The notes under the pieces are model-generated. The model was not told where the DNA came from, ran no database searches, and saw only the letters and a list, made by a program, of their open reading frames with translations. A stretch of 64,000 nucleotides of DNA from Streptomyces mobaraensis NBRC 13819 = DSM 40847 (lineage in GTDB: Bacteria > Actinomycetota > Actinomycetes > Streptomycetales > Streptomycetaceae). The stretch's first letter is position 1. Every line of letters starts with the position of its first letter. A program made the position numbers and the translations under genes. Location: the NCBI RefSeq assembly GCF_017916255.1, contig NZ_CP072827.1, positions 2,790,001-2,854,000 on the forward strand, in the 5' to 3' direction. Below, piece after piece: positions 30,025-38,802 of this stretch.

Positions 30025-30666
30025 TCACCGGAGCGCGTCGGCCACCTCCTTCGCGGCCTCCATCACCCGGGGCCCGACCCGGTGCGGTACGGCGTCGGTG
30101 AGCATGACGACCCCGACGCTGCCCTCGATGCCGCTCACCCCGAGCAGGGGCGCGGCGGCGCCGCTGGCGCCCGTCTCCAGTTCGCCGTGGGTGAGCGCGT
30201 ACCCGGGGTTGTCGACCTCGCCCGCGCGGGCGGCGAGTATCGCCCGGCCGGCCGCGCCGCGGTCCAGGGGGTGGCGGAACCCGGCGCGGTAGGCGACGTG
30301 GTAGTCGGTCCAGGTCGGCTCGACGACGGCGACGGCCAGCGCCTCCGCGCCGTCGACGAGCGTGAGGTGGGCCGTCGCCCCGACGTCCTCGGCGAGCGCC
30401 CGCAGCGCGGGCAGCGCGGCCTCCCGGACGAGCGGGTGCACCTGGCGTCCGAGCCGTAGGACGCCGAGCCCGACGCGGGCCCGGCCGCCGATGTCCCGGC
30501 GGACGAGTTCGTGCTGCTCCAGTGTGGCGAGCAGCCGGTAGACGACCGTGCGGTTGACCCCGAGCCGGGTGGCCAGCTCGGTGACGGTCAACCCGTGATC
30601 GGTCTCGGCGAGCAGTTTCAGGACACGCAGTCCTCTGTCGAGCGTCTGCGAAGTCTCCGCGGTCAC
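30025..30666 (-). CDS. IclR family transcriptional regulator
   Basis: A 213-residue regulator. The N-terminal winged helix is TLDRGLRVLKLLAETDHGLT, VTELATRLGVNRTVVYRLLA and LEQHELVRRD. The C-terminal GAF-like effector domain includes LREAALPALRALAEDVGATA-like sequence and GSVGVVMLTDAVPHRVG. The start is GTG 30666 with a GGAGGGGG ribosome site. It has no obvious catabolic operon beside it. A 12-bp direct repeat about 100 bp upstream may be its own operator. The terminal segment is slightly shorter than in typical 250-residue IclR proteins. Confidence 0.9.
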   Translation of the reverse strand: MTAETSQTLDRGLRVLKLLAETDHGLTVTELATRLGVNRTVVYRLLATLEQHELVRRDIGGRARVGLGVLRLGRQVHPLVREAALPALRALAEDVGATAHLTLVDGAEALAVAVVEPTWTDYHVAYRAGFRHPLDRGAAGRAILAARAGEVDNPGYALTHGELETGASGAAAPLLGVSGIEGSVGVVMLTDAVPHRVGPRVMEAAKEVADALR

Positions 30667-30761
30667 GACGCCCCCTCCTCCGATGAAAGGCGGGCTCCCG
30701 TCGCGGTGGGGTTGCGCTTCCGGTCCCGTCCGGCAGCGCGCGAGGAGAGGCCGCCGGGTCG

Positions 30762-30789
30762 CTTGACGCATACGTTCCTTGACGCATAC
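30762..30789. promoter_or_regulatory. Tandem 12-bp direct repeat upstream of the IclR gene
   Basis: CTTGACGCATAC occurs at 30762-30773 and again at 30778-30789, a 16-bp period. It lies in the 311-bp intergenic region 30667-30977, about 100 bp before the regulator's start codon, where no gene is present. A role as the IclR autoregulatory site is inference. Confidence 0.4.
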
Positions 30790-30977
30790 CACCGGCCGCG
30801 CTCCGCGGCGGCGCTGCCACGGGGCGTGTACGTGACCGGCACGGTAGCGAGCCGGTCCGCTCTCCGGAAGAGTCTGCCCACAATCCGGGCGCCCCGCGGG
30901 CTATTCGGGGAACGGACGATCAACGAATCGTTCCGTCGCGGGCGCCCGGACCGTCGGGCTCGTCTCGTACCGTCACG

Positions 30978-32774
30978 TCACTTCATGCGCGTGGCCCACT
31001 CGCGCACCTTCTTGATGCGCTCGTTCAACTGCCCGGCCGTGGCCTCCGCGCTCGGCGGTCCGCCGCAGGTGCGGCGCAGTTCGGTGTGGATCACGCCGTG
31101 CGGCTTGCCGCTCTGGTGCGCGTAGGCGCCGACCAGGGAGTTGAGCTGCTTGCGGAGCTCCAGCAGCTCCTTGTGCGTGACCACGGGCCGGCGTTCGGCC
31201 GGCACCTCCAGCAGGTCGGCCTCCGCGTCGGGCTTCCGCCGGCTGTGCGCGATCTGCCGCGCCTGCCGCTTCTGCAGCAGCAGTTGCACCTGCTCCGGCT
31301 CCAGCAGCCCGGGGATGCCGAGGTAGTCCTGCTCCTCCTCGCTGCCGGGATGGGCCTGCATGCCGAACTCCGCGCTGTTGTACAGCACCCGGTCGAAGAC
31401 CGCGTCCGACTCCAGCGCCTCGAACGGCAGCATGTCCTGCTCGCCCGTGTCAGCGTCTTTTTCGTCCCGCTGCTTCTCCGCCTCCGCCAATTCCTTCTCG
31501 GACTCGGCGTAGGGGTCCTCCTCGCCCTCCTTCTTGGGCTTGTCGAGGACGTGGTCGCGCTCCACCTCCATCTCGTTGGCGAAACCGAGCAGCATGGGGA
31601 TGGTCGGCAGGAAGACCGACGCCGTCTCGCCGCGCCGCCGCGACCGCACGAAGCGGCCGACCGCCTGCGCGAAGAACAGCGGCGTCGAGATCGTCGTCGC
31701 GTAGACGCCGACCGCCAGCCGGGGCACGTCCACGCCCTCGGACACCATGCGGACGGCGACCATCCAGCGGGAGTCGCCCGCCGAGAAGTCGTCGATGCGC
31801 TGCGACGCCCCCGAGTCGTCGGAGAGGACGACCGTCGGGCCCTCGCCGGTGATCTCCCGGAGGAGCTTGGCGTAGGCGCGGGCCGAGTCCTGGTCGGAGG
31901 CGATGACGAGGGCGCCCGCATCCGGGATGCTCTTGCGGACCTCGGTGAGCCGCCGGTCCGCGGCGCGCAGCACGTTGGGCATCCAGTCGCCGCGCGGGTC
32001 GAGCGCGGTGCGCCACGCCTGGCTGATCGCGTCCTTGGTCATCGGCTCGCCGAGCCGGGCCTCCAGCTCGTCGCCGGCCTTGGTGCGCCAGCGCATGTTG
32101 CCGCTGTAGGAGAGGAAGATCACCGGGCGGACGACGCCGTCGTTGAGGGCGTTGCCGTAGCCGTAGGTGTAGTCGGCGGCGGACCGCCGGATCCCGTCGT
32201 TGCCCTCCTCGTAGGTGACGAACGGGATCGGGTTGGTGTCGGAGCGGAACGGCGTACCGGTGAGGGCGAGCCGGCGAGTGGCCGGCTCGAACGCCTCCAG
32301 GCACGCCTCGCCCCAGGACTTGGAGTCGCCGGCGTGGTGGATCTCGTCGAGGATCACGAGCGTCTTGCGCTGTTCGCAGCGGTTGCGGTGCAGCATCGGG
32401 CGTACGCCGACACCCGCGTACGTCACGGCGACGCCGTGGTACTCGCGGCCCAGCGGGCCCGCGCTGTACTCCGGGTCGAGCTTGATGCCTATGCGGGCGG
32501 CGGCCTCCGCCCACTGCTTCTTCAGGTGCTCGGTCGGGGCGACGACGGTCACCTGCTGGACGACGTGGTGGTGCAGCAGCCAGGACGCGAGGGTGAGCGC
32601 GAAGGTGGTCTTGCCGGCGCCGGGGGTGGCGACGGCGAGGAAGTCGCGCGGCTGCTCCTGGATGTACTTCCCCATCGCGCCCTCCTGCCAGGCGCGCAGC
32701 TTGTTCGCGGTACCCCAGGGGGCCCGGCCGGGGAAGGCGGGCGAGAGATGGTGGTTGGCTGTGGTGGTAGTCAC
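30978..32774 (-). CDS. DEAD/DEAH-box (SF2) helicase
   Basis: A 598-residue SF2 helicase. Motif I is ATPGAGKTT (K55), motif Ia is VVAPTEHLKKQW, motif II is DEIH (143-146) and motif III is LTGTPFRSD. Motif V resembles VRMVSEGVDVPRL and motif VI QAVGRFVRSRRRGE. A charged Lys/Glu-rich insertion follows motif VI, then a C-terminal helical domain. It resembles the RadD/type III restriction helicase branch, commonly found as a stand-alone gene in Streptomyces. No restriction or methylase partner lies next to it. The start is GTG 32774. Confidence 0.92.
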   Translation of the reverse strand: MTTTTANHHLSPAFPGRAPWGTANKLRAWQEGAMGKYIQEQPRDFLAVATPGAGKTTFALTLASWLLHHHVVQQVTVVAPTEHLKKQWAEAAARIGIKLDPEYSAGPLGREYHGVAVTYAGVGVRPMLHRNRCEQRKTLVILDEIHHAGDSKSWGEACLEAFEPATRRLALTGTPFRSDTNPIPFVTYEEGNDGIRRSAADYTYGYGNALNDGVVRPVIFLSYSGNMRWRTKAGDELEARLGEPMTKDAISQAWRTALDPRGDWMPNVLRAADRRLTEVRKSIPDAGALVIASDQDSARAYAKLLREITGEGPTVVLSDDSGASQRIDDFSAGDSRWMVAVRMVSEGVDVPRLAVGVYATTISTPLFFAQAVGRFVRSRRRGETASVFLPTIPMLLGFANEMEVERDHVLDKPKKEGEEDPYAESEKELAEAEKQRDEKDADTGEQDMLPFEALESDAVFDRVLYNSAEFGMQAHPGSEEEQDYLGIPGLLEPEQVQLLLQKRQARQIAHSRRKPDAEADLLEVPAERRPVVTHKELLELRKQLNSLVGAYAHQSGKPHGVIHTELRRTCGGPPSAEATAGQLNERIKKVREWATRMK

Positions 32775-32964
32775 GGTCTCCGTCGGCTGGATCGGGGCCT
32801 TGAGAAATCGGTAAACGACAACCGCGTCAGCCTACCGGGGGCCGGGCCGGGACCGTCCGCGTGCGCGGGCACCCAAAAGGTCCCGACCGGCCTCGACCGG
32901 TTCCGGCCGGTTCCGGATAATTTCGGACAAGCCCTGGCGGGCGCGGGCGGCGGGCCCCCGCCCG

Positions 32965-33360
32965 TCAGCCCGCCACCAGTTCCCCGAGCCGCCGTGAGAC
33001 TTCCGCCACGTCCCGCACCCGGCCGGTCGTGACGTCGAGGACGAGCCGCTCGGCGGCGTCGACGTCCCGCCGGAGCTCCACGCCGTGCAGGGCCAGGAAC
33101 GTGACGCAGGCCAGCCACGCGGTGCGCTTGTTGCCGTCGACCAGCGGGTGGTTGATCGCCAGGCCCTGGAGCAGCGCCGCCGCCTTGTCGACCGGCTCCG
33201 GGTGCACCTCGTGCCCGTACATCTCCGCCGCCGGGCGGTGCAGGGCGGACGCCAGCCCTCCGGCGTCGCGGACGACGACCTCGGTGTCGCCGGCACAGGC
33301 GCATCCGGCCACCACCAAGGCGTCCTCGGGGGTCAGGTAATCGGTCCCGGCGGCCCTCAC
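32965..33360 (-). CDS. Doc-like toxin (Fic/Doc family)
   Basis: A 131-residue protein with the Fic/Doc core motif HPLVDGNKRTAW (H71, N77, K78, R79). In Doc toxins this motif phosphorylates EF-Tu, and in Fic proteins it AMPylates targets. The length and start (YLTPEDALVVAG) match Doc, not the longer Fic proteins. The GTG start overlaps the stop of the upstream antitoxin by four bases (GTGA), the usual toxin-antitoxin coupling. Activity is inferred from the motif. Confidence 0.9.
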   Translation of the reverse strand: MRAAGTDYLTPEDALVVAGCACAGDTEVVVRDAGGLASALHRPAAEMYGHEVHPEPVDKAAALLQGLAINHPLVDGNKRTAWLACVTFLALHGVELRRDVDAAERLVLDVTTGRVRDVAEVSRRLGELVAG

Positions 33361-33557
33361 TTGAGCCGGTCCAGCAGCTCGCGCCAGGTCTCCGCCTGCT
33401 CCACCGCCGTCCGCCGGACCCGCGCCCGGCGGTCGGTCGCGGACAGGTACTCGTCCACCGCGCGCAGGGCGGCGGCCCGCGGAGTGATGCCTTCGCGGCG
33501 GGCGCGCTCGCGCAGCGCCGCCGAACGGTCGTCGTCGAGGCGGAGGTTCAGGGACAT
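33357..33557 (-). CDS. Antitoxin of the Doc pair (ribbon-helix-helix type)
   Basis: A 66-residue protein starting MSLNLRLDDDRSAALRERAR, with helices EGITPRAAALRAVDEYL and VEQAETWRELLDRLK. The N-terminal strand plus two helices fits a MetJ/Arc/CopG-like DNA-binding domain, and the C-terminal helix is the likely toxin-neutralising part. It is the first gene of the pair and probably represses its own promoter in complex with the toxin. Confidence 0.85.
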   Translation of the reverse strand: MSLNLRLDDDRSAALRERARREGITPRAAALRAVDEYLSATDRRARVRRTAVEQAETWRELLDRLK

Positions 33558-33574
33558 GTTCGAACATTAGGGCG

Positions 33575-35119
33575 TCAACGGGCGGGCGCGGTACCGGTTT
33601 TCGGCTCGGCGCCGCCGGCCGGTCCGCCGCTCGCCGGCGCGCCGTCCTCCCGGACGGCCGTCGTCTCCGCCGCCGGCCGCAGCCGGGTGGTGATCCAGGC
33701 GCCGGCCAGGGCCACCGCCGCCAGCGTCACGTAGACGGAGACGAAGGCGGCCGGCGGGGCCGCGGTGTCGGCCGCGTCGCCGTCCGCGGCCACGGTCCCG
33801 CCGCCGAAGGCGCCGAAGAGGACCCCGCCCGCGCCGACCAGGACGATGTTGCCGAGGGCGTCGGAGAGCTGGAGGGCCGCCGAGTTGATCCCCTCCTCGC
33901 CGGGGCGGGACAGGGAGAGGACGAGGATGCCGCTGCTGGAGATCGTCAGGCCGATGCCGTAGCCACCGACGATCCACGCGACGGCCACCAGCCAGACCGG
34001 CACCCCGTCGATCAGCACCAGCGGCACCAGCGCGACGGACGCGCTGACGAGGACCATGCCCAGGCCCATCAACCGGTTCCGGTGCCGCTCGAGGCCGGAG
34101 CGGCTCTGGGTGAACGAGCCGAGGGCCCAGGCGAGGCCGCCGCCGGTCAGGGAGAGTCCGGCGGCCGTGGCCGACAGGTCGCGTTCGGTGACCAGCATCA
34201 GCGGGATGAAGCTCTCCGCGCCGAGGAAGGCGCCGGCCGCGACGCCGCGCAGCAGCACCACGGACGGCAGCCCGCGCGCGGCCCGGAAGGTGCCCTTCGG
34301 CACCAGCCGGACGATGGACGGCGCGAGCAGCGCGAGCCCGGCGGCGGCCGGGACCAGGGCGAGCCAGGTGCGGTCCTGCCCGGCGTACTGGAGCAGCCCG
34401 GCGCCGCCGGCGACGGCCAGCGCGAGCAGCACGCGCCGCCGGTCCACGCTGCCGCCTCGGTCGGTCCGCGGCAGCTTCCGCAGGGCCGGCAGCATGATCA
34501 GCAGCGGCAGGAGGACGAGGACGGGGATCGCCAGGAAGACCCAGCGCCAGCTCAGCCGCTCGGCGACCGATCCCGCGACCACCGGCCCGACCAGGACCGG
34601 CACCACCCAGGCCGCCGAGAACGCGGCGAGGATCTTCGCCCGCAGCCGCTCTGGGTAGGCGCGGCCCACGACCACGTACAGCGAGACGAGCACCATGCCG
34701 CCGCCCAGCCCCTGGACGAAGCGGGACCCCACGAACATCCACATGTCCTGCGAGCAGCCCGCGAGGACCAGCCCGGCGCCGAACGCGGCGATGCCGGTGA
34801 ACAGCGGCCCGAGCGGGCCGGAGCGGTCGCTCCACTCCCCCGAGAGCGCCATGGAGAACAGGCTCGCCGTGAAGTAGGCGGAGAACGCGAAGGCGTAGAG
34901 GCCGATGCCGTCGAGCGCGCGGGCGGCGATCGGCATGGCCGTGCTGACCGCGCTGGCCTCGAAGGCGATGAGGGAGACCACGGAGATGATGCCGAAGGTG
35001 AGCCCGCGGTAGCGGCGGCCGAGCACGCCGCCCTCCTCGTCCGGCGGGTACGCGAGGGCGGCGGAGGAGGACGGCGACGGCGGCGGCGGGGGCGGGGGTA
35101 TGGAATCGGCTGTGCTCAT
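33575..35119 (-). CDS. MFS exporter, 14-helix (DHA2-like)
   Basis: A 514-residue major-facilitator transporter. After a Pro/Ser-rich N-terminal tail come about 14 hydrophobic segments. GEWSDRSGPLGPLFTGIAAF is the loop 2-3 motif A region. QGLGGGMVLVSLYVVVGRAY and the motif C-like VVPVLVGPVVAGSVAERLSW point to a drug:proton antiporter. The substrate is unknown, and no adjacent regulator or biosynthesis gene suggests one. It is 17 bp from the Doc antitoxin gene on the same strand. The region upstream of its start is occupied by a tandem repeat array. Confidence 0.9.
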   Translation of the reverse strand: MSTADSIPPPPPPPSPSSSAALAYPPDEEGGVLGRRYRGLTFGIISVVSLIAFEASAVSTAMPIAARALDGIGLYAFAFSAYFTASLFSMALSGEWSDRSGPLGPLFTGIAAFGAGLVLAGCSQDMWMFVGSRFVQGLGGGMVLVSLYVVVGRAYPERLRAKILAAFSAAWVVPVLVGPVVAGSVAERLSWRWVFLAIPVLVLLPLLIMLPALRKLPRTDRGGSVDRRRVLLALAVAGGAGLLQYAGQDRTWLALVPAAAGLALLAPSIVRLVPKGTFRAARGLPSVVLLRGVAAGAFLGAESFIPLMLVTERDLSATAAGLSLTGGGLAWALGSFTQSRSGLERHRNRLMGLGMVLVSASVALVPLVLIDGVPVWLVAVAWIVGGYGIGLTISSSGILVLSLSRPGEEGINSAALQLSDALGNIVLVGAGGVLFGAFGGGTVAADGDAADTAAPPAAFVSVYVTLAAVALAGAWITTRLRPAAETTAVREDGAPASGGPAGGAEPKTGTAPAR

Positions 35120-35249
35120 GCCAGGCAGCGTAGGGAGGGGCCGTTCGCACCGCCTCTGGCTCGGGAACCGTTTCGGCCTCATCCCTTCGCCCTACCTCCG
35201 GAGTCACATGGGCCCCGCGGGCCCGGGGGCTGGTCGGCCCCGGGGGACG

Positions 35250-35558
35250 CTCGACGCCGGGGGGCCGTTTGCTCCCGGGGCCGCTGACGCCGAGGGCCGG
35301 TCGCTCGGGGGACCGCTCAACGCCGGGGGCGGTTCACGCCGAGGGCTGGTCACTCGGGGCCGCCGACGCCGAGCGCCGGTCGCTCGGGGCCGCCGACGCC
35401 GAGGGCCGGTCGCTCCCGGTGCTGCTCACGCCGAGAGCTGGTCGCCCGGGTGCCGCTCACGCCGAGAGCCGGCCGCTCCCGGGCCGCCGACGCCGAGAGC
35501 TGGTCGCCCGGGGGCCGCTCACGCCGAGACCCGGCCGCCCTCCGGCCGCTCACGCCGT
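35250..35558. repeat. Degenerate tandem array, about 31-bp unit, 11 copies
   Basis: A GC-rich minisatellite. The sub-motif ACGCCG recurs at 35254, 35287, 35320, 35336, 35366, 35396, 35428, 35459, 35490, 35521 and 35552, mostly 30-33 bp apart. Units look like CGCCGACGCCGAGGGCCGGT plus a variable CGCTCGGGG. It fills the gap between the MFS gene and the YeiH-like gene, and the last unit contains the YeiH stop codon. Units vary in length and sequence, unlike CRISPR repeats, and there are no spacers. Confidence 0.85.
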
Positions 35559-36632
35559 CAGCAGCACACCCGCGTAGGACACCCCCGCGATGACCACCCA
35601 CGAGCACAGTCCCAGCGCCGCGACCCGCCCCCCGGTCCGTACCAGCGACGGCAGGTGGACGGCGCTGCCGAGCCCGGACAGGGCGGCGGCGAGCAGCAGT
35701 TCCTGGGCGTGCTGGGCACCGTCGAGCACCCCGCCGGGCACGAGCCCGGTGCTGCGCACGGCGACCATGGCGAGGAAGCCGAGGACGAAGAGGGGGACGA
35801 GCGGGGGCCGCTTGCCGTGCTCGGAGGGAACCGTCGCCGTCGGGTCGCCGGCCGCCGCCGCCCGGGCCTGGGCGCGCCGCCGGCTCACGGACACGGCGAC
35901 GGCCGCCACCAGCGGTGCCAGCAGCGCCACGCGCATCAGCTTCACCAGGACGGCCTCGCCGAGCGCCGTCGGACCGGCCGTCTGCGCGGTCGCCACCACC
36001 TGCCCGACATCGTGCACGCCCGCGCCGACCCAGCGCCCGAACTGCGTGTCGTCGAGCCCGAGCGGGTGGTGCAGCAGCGGCAGCACGGCGATCGCGAGCG
36101 TCCCGCACAGCGTGACGAGGGCGACGGACGTGGCGACGTCCTCCTCGTCGCTGCCGGAGACCTCGCTGACCGCGCCGATCGCGGAGGCGCCGCAGATCGA
36201 GTAGCCGGTCGCGATCAGCAGCGGCTGGTCGCCGCGCAGCCCGAGCCGGCGGCCGAGCCAGAGCGTGCCGAAGAAGGTGGCCGTGACGACGACGAGCACC
36301 ATCGCCACCGTCGCCCAGCCGACCCCGAGGACGTCGCCGATGCTCAGCTTCAGTCCGAGGAGCACGACGCCGACGCGCATCAGCCGCTTTCCGGCGAGCG
36401 TCAGCCCCGGCCGTCCGACGCCCCGCACCCGGGCCTTGACGCCCGGCAGGTGGGCGGCGGCGATGCCGAGCACCACGGCCGCGGTGAGCATCGGCACGGC
36501 GGGGACGAGCCGGTGCGCCGTCCAGGCCAGGGCGACGCCGAGGACGGCCATGGCCAGCCCGGGGAGCTTGCCGGGGGGCGCGGCGGCCGTTCCGGTGCGG
36601 GCACCGCCCGGCCGCGCGTTGATCACCGCCAT
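35550..36632 (-). CDS. YeiH/UPF0324 family membrane protein (putative sulfate exporter family)
   Basis: A 360-residue protein with about ten membrane helices. Family landmarks are GKRLMRVGVVLLGLKLSIGD, IATGYSICGASAIGAVS, SVALVTLCGTLAIAVLPLL and FGRWVGAGVHDVGQVVATA. The UPF0324 family is annotated as a putative sulfate or sulfite exporter, without firm biochemistry. Downstream of cysteine dioxygenase it could export the sulfite formed when cysteine sulfinate is broken down; this is inference. The gene lies 106 bp after the dioxygenase on the same strand. The 3' end runs into the minisatellite. Confidence 0.9.
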   Translation of the reverse strand: MAVINARPGGARTGTAAAPPGKLPGLAMAVLGVALAWTAHRLVPAVPMLTAAVVLGIAAAHLPGVKARVRGVGRPGLTLAGKRLMRVGVVLLGLKLSIGDVLGVGWATVAMVLVVVTATFFGTLWLGRRLGLRGDQPLLIATGYSICGASAIGAVSEVSGSDEEDVATSVALVTLCGTLAIAVLPLLHHPLGLDDTQFGRWVGAGVHDVGQVVATAQTAGPTALGEAVLVKLMRVALLAPLVAAVAVSVSRRRAQARAAAAGDPTATVPSEHGKRPPLVPLFVLGFLAMVAVRSTGLVPGGVLDGAQHAQELLLAAALSGLGSAVHLPSLVRTGGRVAALGLCSWVVIAGVSYAGVLLTA

Positions 36633-36684
36633 GACGGCTGTTCCCCCTGGTGTTCCTGTTCCGGCTCGTACGGCCGGTAAACCC

Positions 36685-36709
36685 TATATGACCGGATCAT
36701 CTGGTATAT
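36685..36709. promoter_or_regulatory. AT-rich imperfect dyad upstream of the YeiH-like gene
   Basis: TATATGACC and GGTATAT flank a 9-nt core (GGATCATCT) in the 106-bp gap between the cysteine dioxygenase stop and the YeiH start. This is the only AT-rich segment nearby. On the minus strand it also contains a TATAGGGT sequence that could serve as a -10. An operator or promoter role is likely but unproven. Confidence 0.35.
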
Positions 36710-36738
36710 CCGGGCTGCTTCTTGCCGCTCCCGTCGCA

Positions 36739-37293
36739 TCACAGCTCGTCGGCGGGCAGGTGGTAGACGCGCCGCACGCTGGAGCCCAGCCGCGCGATGT
36801 CCGCGCCGTAGACGTGGATCGAGATCGCGGTGGACGAACAGGCGTTGCGCACCCGGTGGATGTCCCCGGGCGGCGCGAAGCCGCAGACGTCGCCCTGCGC
36901 GTTGACGACGTCCTCGGTGGCGACCAGCCGGCAGCTGGTGCCGTCCGGGACGAGCCGGTACCGGCGCTCGCTCTCGGCGCCCTGGTGGACGCCGGTCACA
37001 CACCACGAGACGTGGTCGTGGACGGAGGTCTGCTGTCCGGGCAGCCAGACCAGGGCGACGAGCGAGAAGCTGCCGTCCGGTTCCGCGTGCAGGATGTGCT
37101 GGCGGTAGCGCTCGGGGTCCCCCTCGCACTGCTCGGGGGTGAGCAGGTCGTCGGCGCCGAGGTGGCCGGCGAGCCGCTCGCCGACGAGGTAGGCCGTCGT
37201 GTCCGGCGGCAGGCCGCGGCCCACTGCCTCCCGGACGTCGTCGATGAGCCCGCGGAGGCGGGCGGTCGTCGGGGCTGCGGTAGGAGTGGTCAT
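36739..37293 (-). CDS. Cysteine dioxygenase
   Basis: A 184-residue cupin that oxidises cysteine to cysteine sulfinate. The iron ligands are H92 and H94 in TSVHDHVSWCVTG and H146 in PPGDIHRVRN, the type I CDO arrangement. The Cys93-Tyr157-like crosslink pair may be C98 and the Tyr in IHVYGADI. I used ATG 37293; a second in-frame ATG at 37320 would add nine residues, and neither has a strong ribosome site. The dioxygenase and the YeiH-like exporter probably form a cysteine-sulfur disposal operon, with a LysR gene upstream. Confidence 0.9.
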   Translation of the reverse strand: MTTPTAAPTTARLRGLIDDVREAVGRGLPPDTTAYLVGERLAGHLGADDLLTPEQCEGDPERYRQHILHAEPDGSFSLVALVWLPGQQTSVHDHVSWCVTGVHQGAESERRYRLVPDGTSCRLVATEDVVNAQGDVCGFAPPGDIHRVRNACSSTAISIHVYGADIARLGSSVRRVYHLPADEL

Positions 37294-37460
37294 ACGGGCA
37301 GGGTCGAGGGCGTGATCCATCACGTCCAACGACAGTTTGTTGGCCGGGGGCCAACTCCCGCTTATGGATCGCGGGAACGCGCCGGGGGGCGGGAGCGGGG
37401 GCCGGAGGGCGCGCGAGGCTCTGGGGCGCGGGGGCTGGGGGGGCGGGCGCGGGGCGCGGG

Positions 37461-37634
37461 CGCCGGGGTGCCGGGCCCGCGGGCGCCGGGGTGCCGGGCG
37501 CCGGGGTGCCGGGCGCCGGGGTGCCGGGCGCCGGGGTGCCGGGCGCCGGGGTGCCGGGCGCGGGTGTGGGGCCCCGGGGGCGGACGCGGGGCCCCGGGGG
37601 CGGACGCGGGGGCCCGGGGGCGGACGCGGGGGCC
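37461..37634. repeat. Two abutting minisatellites (15-bp and 20-bp units)
   Basis: The first array has the unit CGCCGGGGTGCCGGG, with exact copies at 37484, 37499, 37514, 37529 and 37544 and an offset copy at 37461. The second has the unit GCCCCGGGGGCGGACGCGGG at 37571 and 37591 and a one-base variant at 37611. Both lie in the 515-bp gene-free gap 37294-37808 between cysteine dioxygenase and the LysR gene. The rest of the gap shows no gene; its promoter-proximal end holds ACAGTTTGTTGGCCGG. Confidence 0.9.
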
Positions 37635-37808
37635 CTGGTAGGGGCGCCCGGTAGTGGCGCCCGCTGGTAGCGCCCGGCAGGCGCGACGCAGGGCTCCGGG
37701 AGCAGGCCCGCCCCCGCCACCCGAGCGCGAGCCCCCGCACACCCGGGCGCGAGCCTCCGGACCGGAGGGGCGAGCGCGGGGCCTCGAACAGCGGGCGCGG
37801 CAGCCCGC

Positions 37809-38714
37809 TCAGCACCCCACCCGCCGCGCCGCCGCGGCCTTGAGCTCGTCGAGGACCAGCGCGGTGGCGGGGACGCGCAGGTGGTCGCGGAGGACGTACG
37901 CCGAGACCCGGCGCCGGGAGGCGGGGTCGAGCGCCCGTCCGGTGATCCGGTCGTGGCGCAGGAACGACAGCACGAGCCCCGGCATCATCGCCACCCCCAG
38001 CCCCTCGGCGACGAGGGACTGCACGACCAGGTTGTCGTCGGTGGTGAAGGCTATGTCGGGGGCGAAGCCGACCTCGGCGCACTCGTGCAGGAAGTTGGTG
38101 CGGCAGCGCAGGCAGCCGGCGATCCACCGCTCGTCGGCCAGGTCCGCCAGGCCCACGGCGCGGCGGCGGGCCAGCGGGTGCCCGGCGGGGAGCAGCACGG
38201 TGAGCTGGTCCTCCAGCAGGGGTATCTCCGCGAGCTCGTCCGGGACCTCGTCGTGCAGCCCGGGGTAGGTGAAGGCGAGGGTGATGTCGCACTCCCCGCG
38301 CACCAGCCGGCGGAGCGAGTCGGGCGGCTCACCCTCCAGCAGCTCGACGCGGACGCCGGGGTGGTCGGCGGCGAGCCGGGCCAGGGCCTCGGGGACGAGG
38401 GTGGCGCCGGCGCTGGGGAAGGCGCAGACCCGGACCCGCCCGGCCCGCAGCCTGGTCAGCGAACTCATCTGCTGCTGGGCGACGGTGAGGGTGTCCAGGA
38501 TCGTCTCGGCGTGCCGGGCGAGCGCCTCCCCCGCCTCCGTGAGCCGCATCCGGCGGCCGACGCGGGTGAACAGCGGGGTGCCGACCGACCGCTCCAGGGC
38601 CTTCATCTGCTGGGTGATCGCGGGCTGGGTGTAGCCGAGGGCCCGCGCGGCGGCGGAGTACGAACCGGCCGCGACCACCGCGTGGAACGTCTTGATGTGC
38701 CGGGAGTCGAACAC
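37809..38714 (-). CDS. LysR family transcriptional regulator
   Basis: A 301-residue LTTR. The N-terminal winged helix is HIKTFHAVVAAGSYSAAARA, LGYTQPAITQQMKALERSVG and TPLFTRVGRRMRLTEAG. The periplasmic-binding-like effector domain includes GRVRVCAFPSAGATLVPEAL and GVAMMPGLVL. The start is GTG 38714 (VFDSRHIKTF). It faces an alpha/beta hydrolase with 88 bp between starts, so that gene is the most likely target. Control of the cysteine dioxygenase on the other side is also possible. Confidence 0.93.
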   Translation of the reverse strand: MFDSRHIKTFHAVVAAGSYSAAARALGYTQPAITQQMKALERSVGTPLFTRVGRRMRLTEAGEALARHAETILDTLTVAQQQMSSLTRLRAGRVRVCAFPSAGATLVPEALARLAADHPGVRVELLEGEPPDSLRRLVRGECDITLAFTYPGLHDEVPDELAEIPLLEDQLTVLLPAGHPLARRRAVGLADLADERWIAGCLRCRTNFLHECAEVGFAPDIAFTTDDNLVVQSLVAEGLGVAMMPGLVLSFLRHDRITGRALDPASRRRVSAYVLRDHLRVPATALVLDELKAAAARRVGC

Positions 38715-38802
38715 GCCGGAATCATAAGCGGAATTTGGGGCAGCAGGCAGATCCGGCTTGAATGACTTCTGGATCAACGGACCTTTGGGGCATGGTGGAC
38801 AT

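Noticed and set aside
35250..35558. Possible CRISPR array at 35 kb
   Set aside because: The units are degenerate, of variable length and contiguous, with no spacers and no cas genes.
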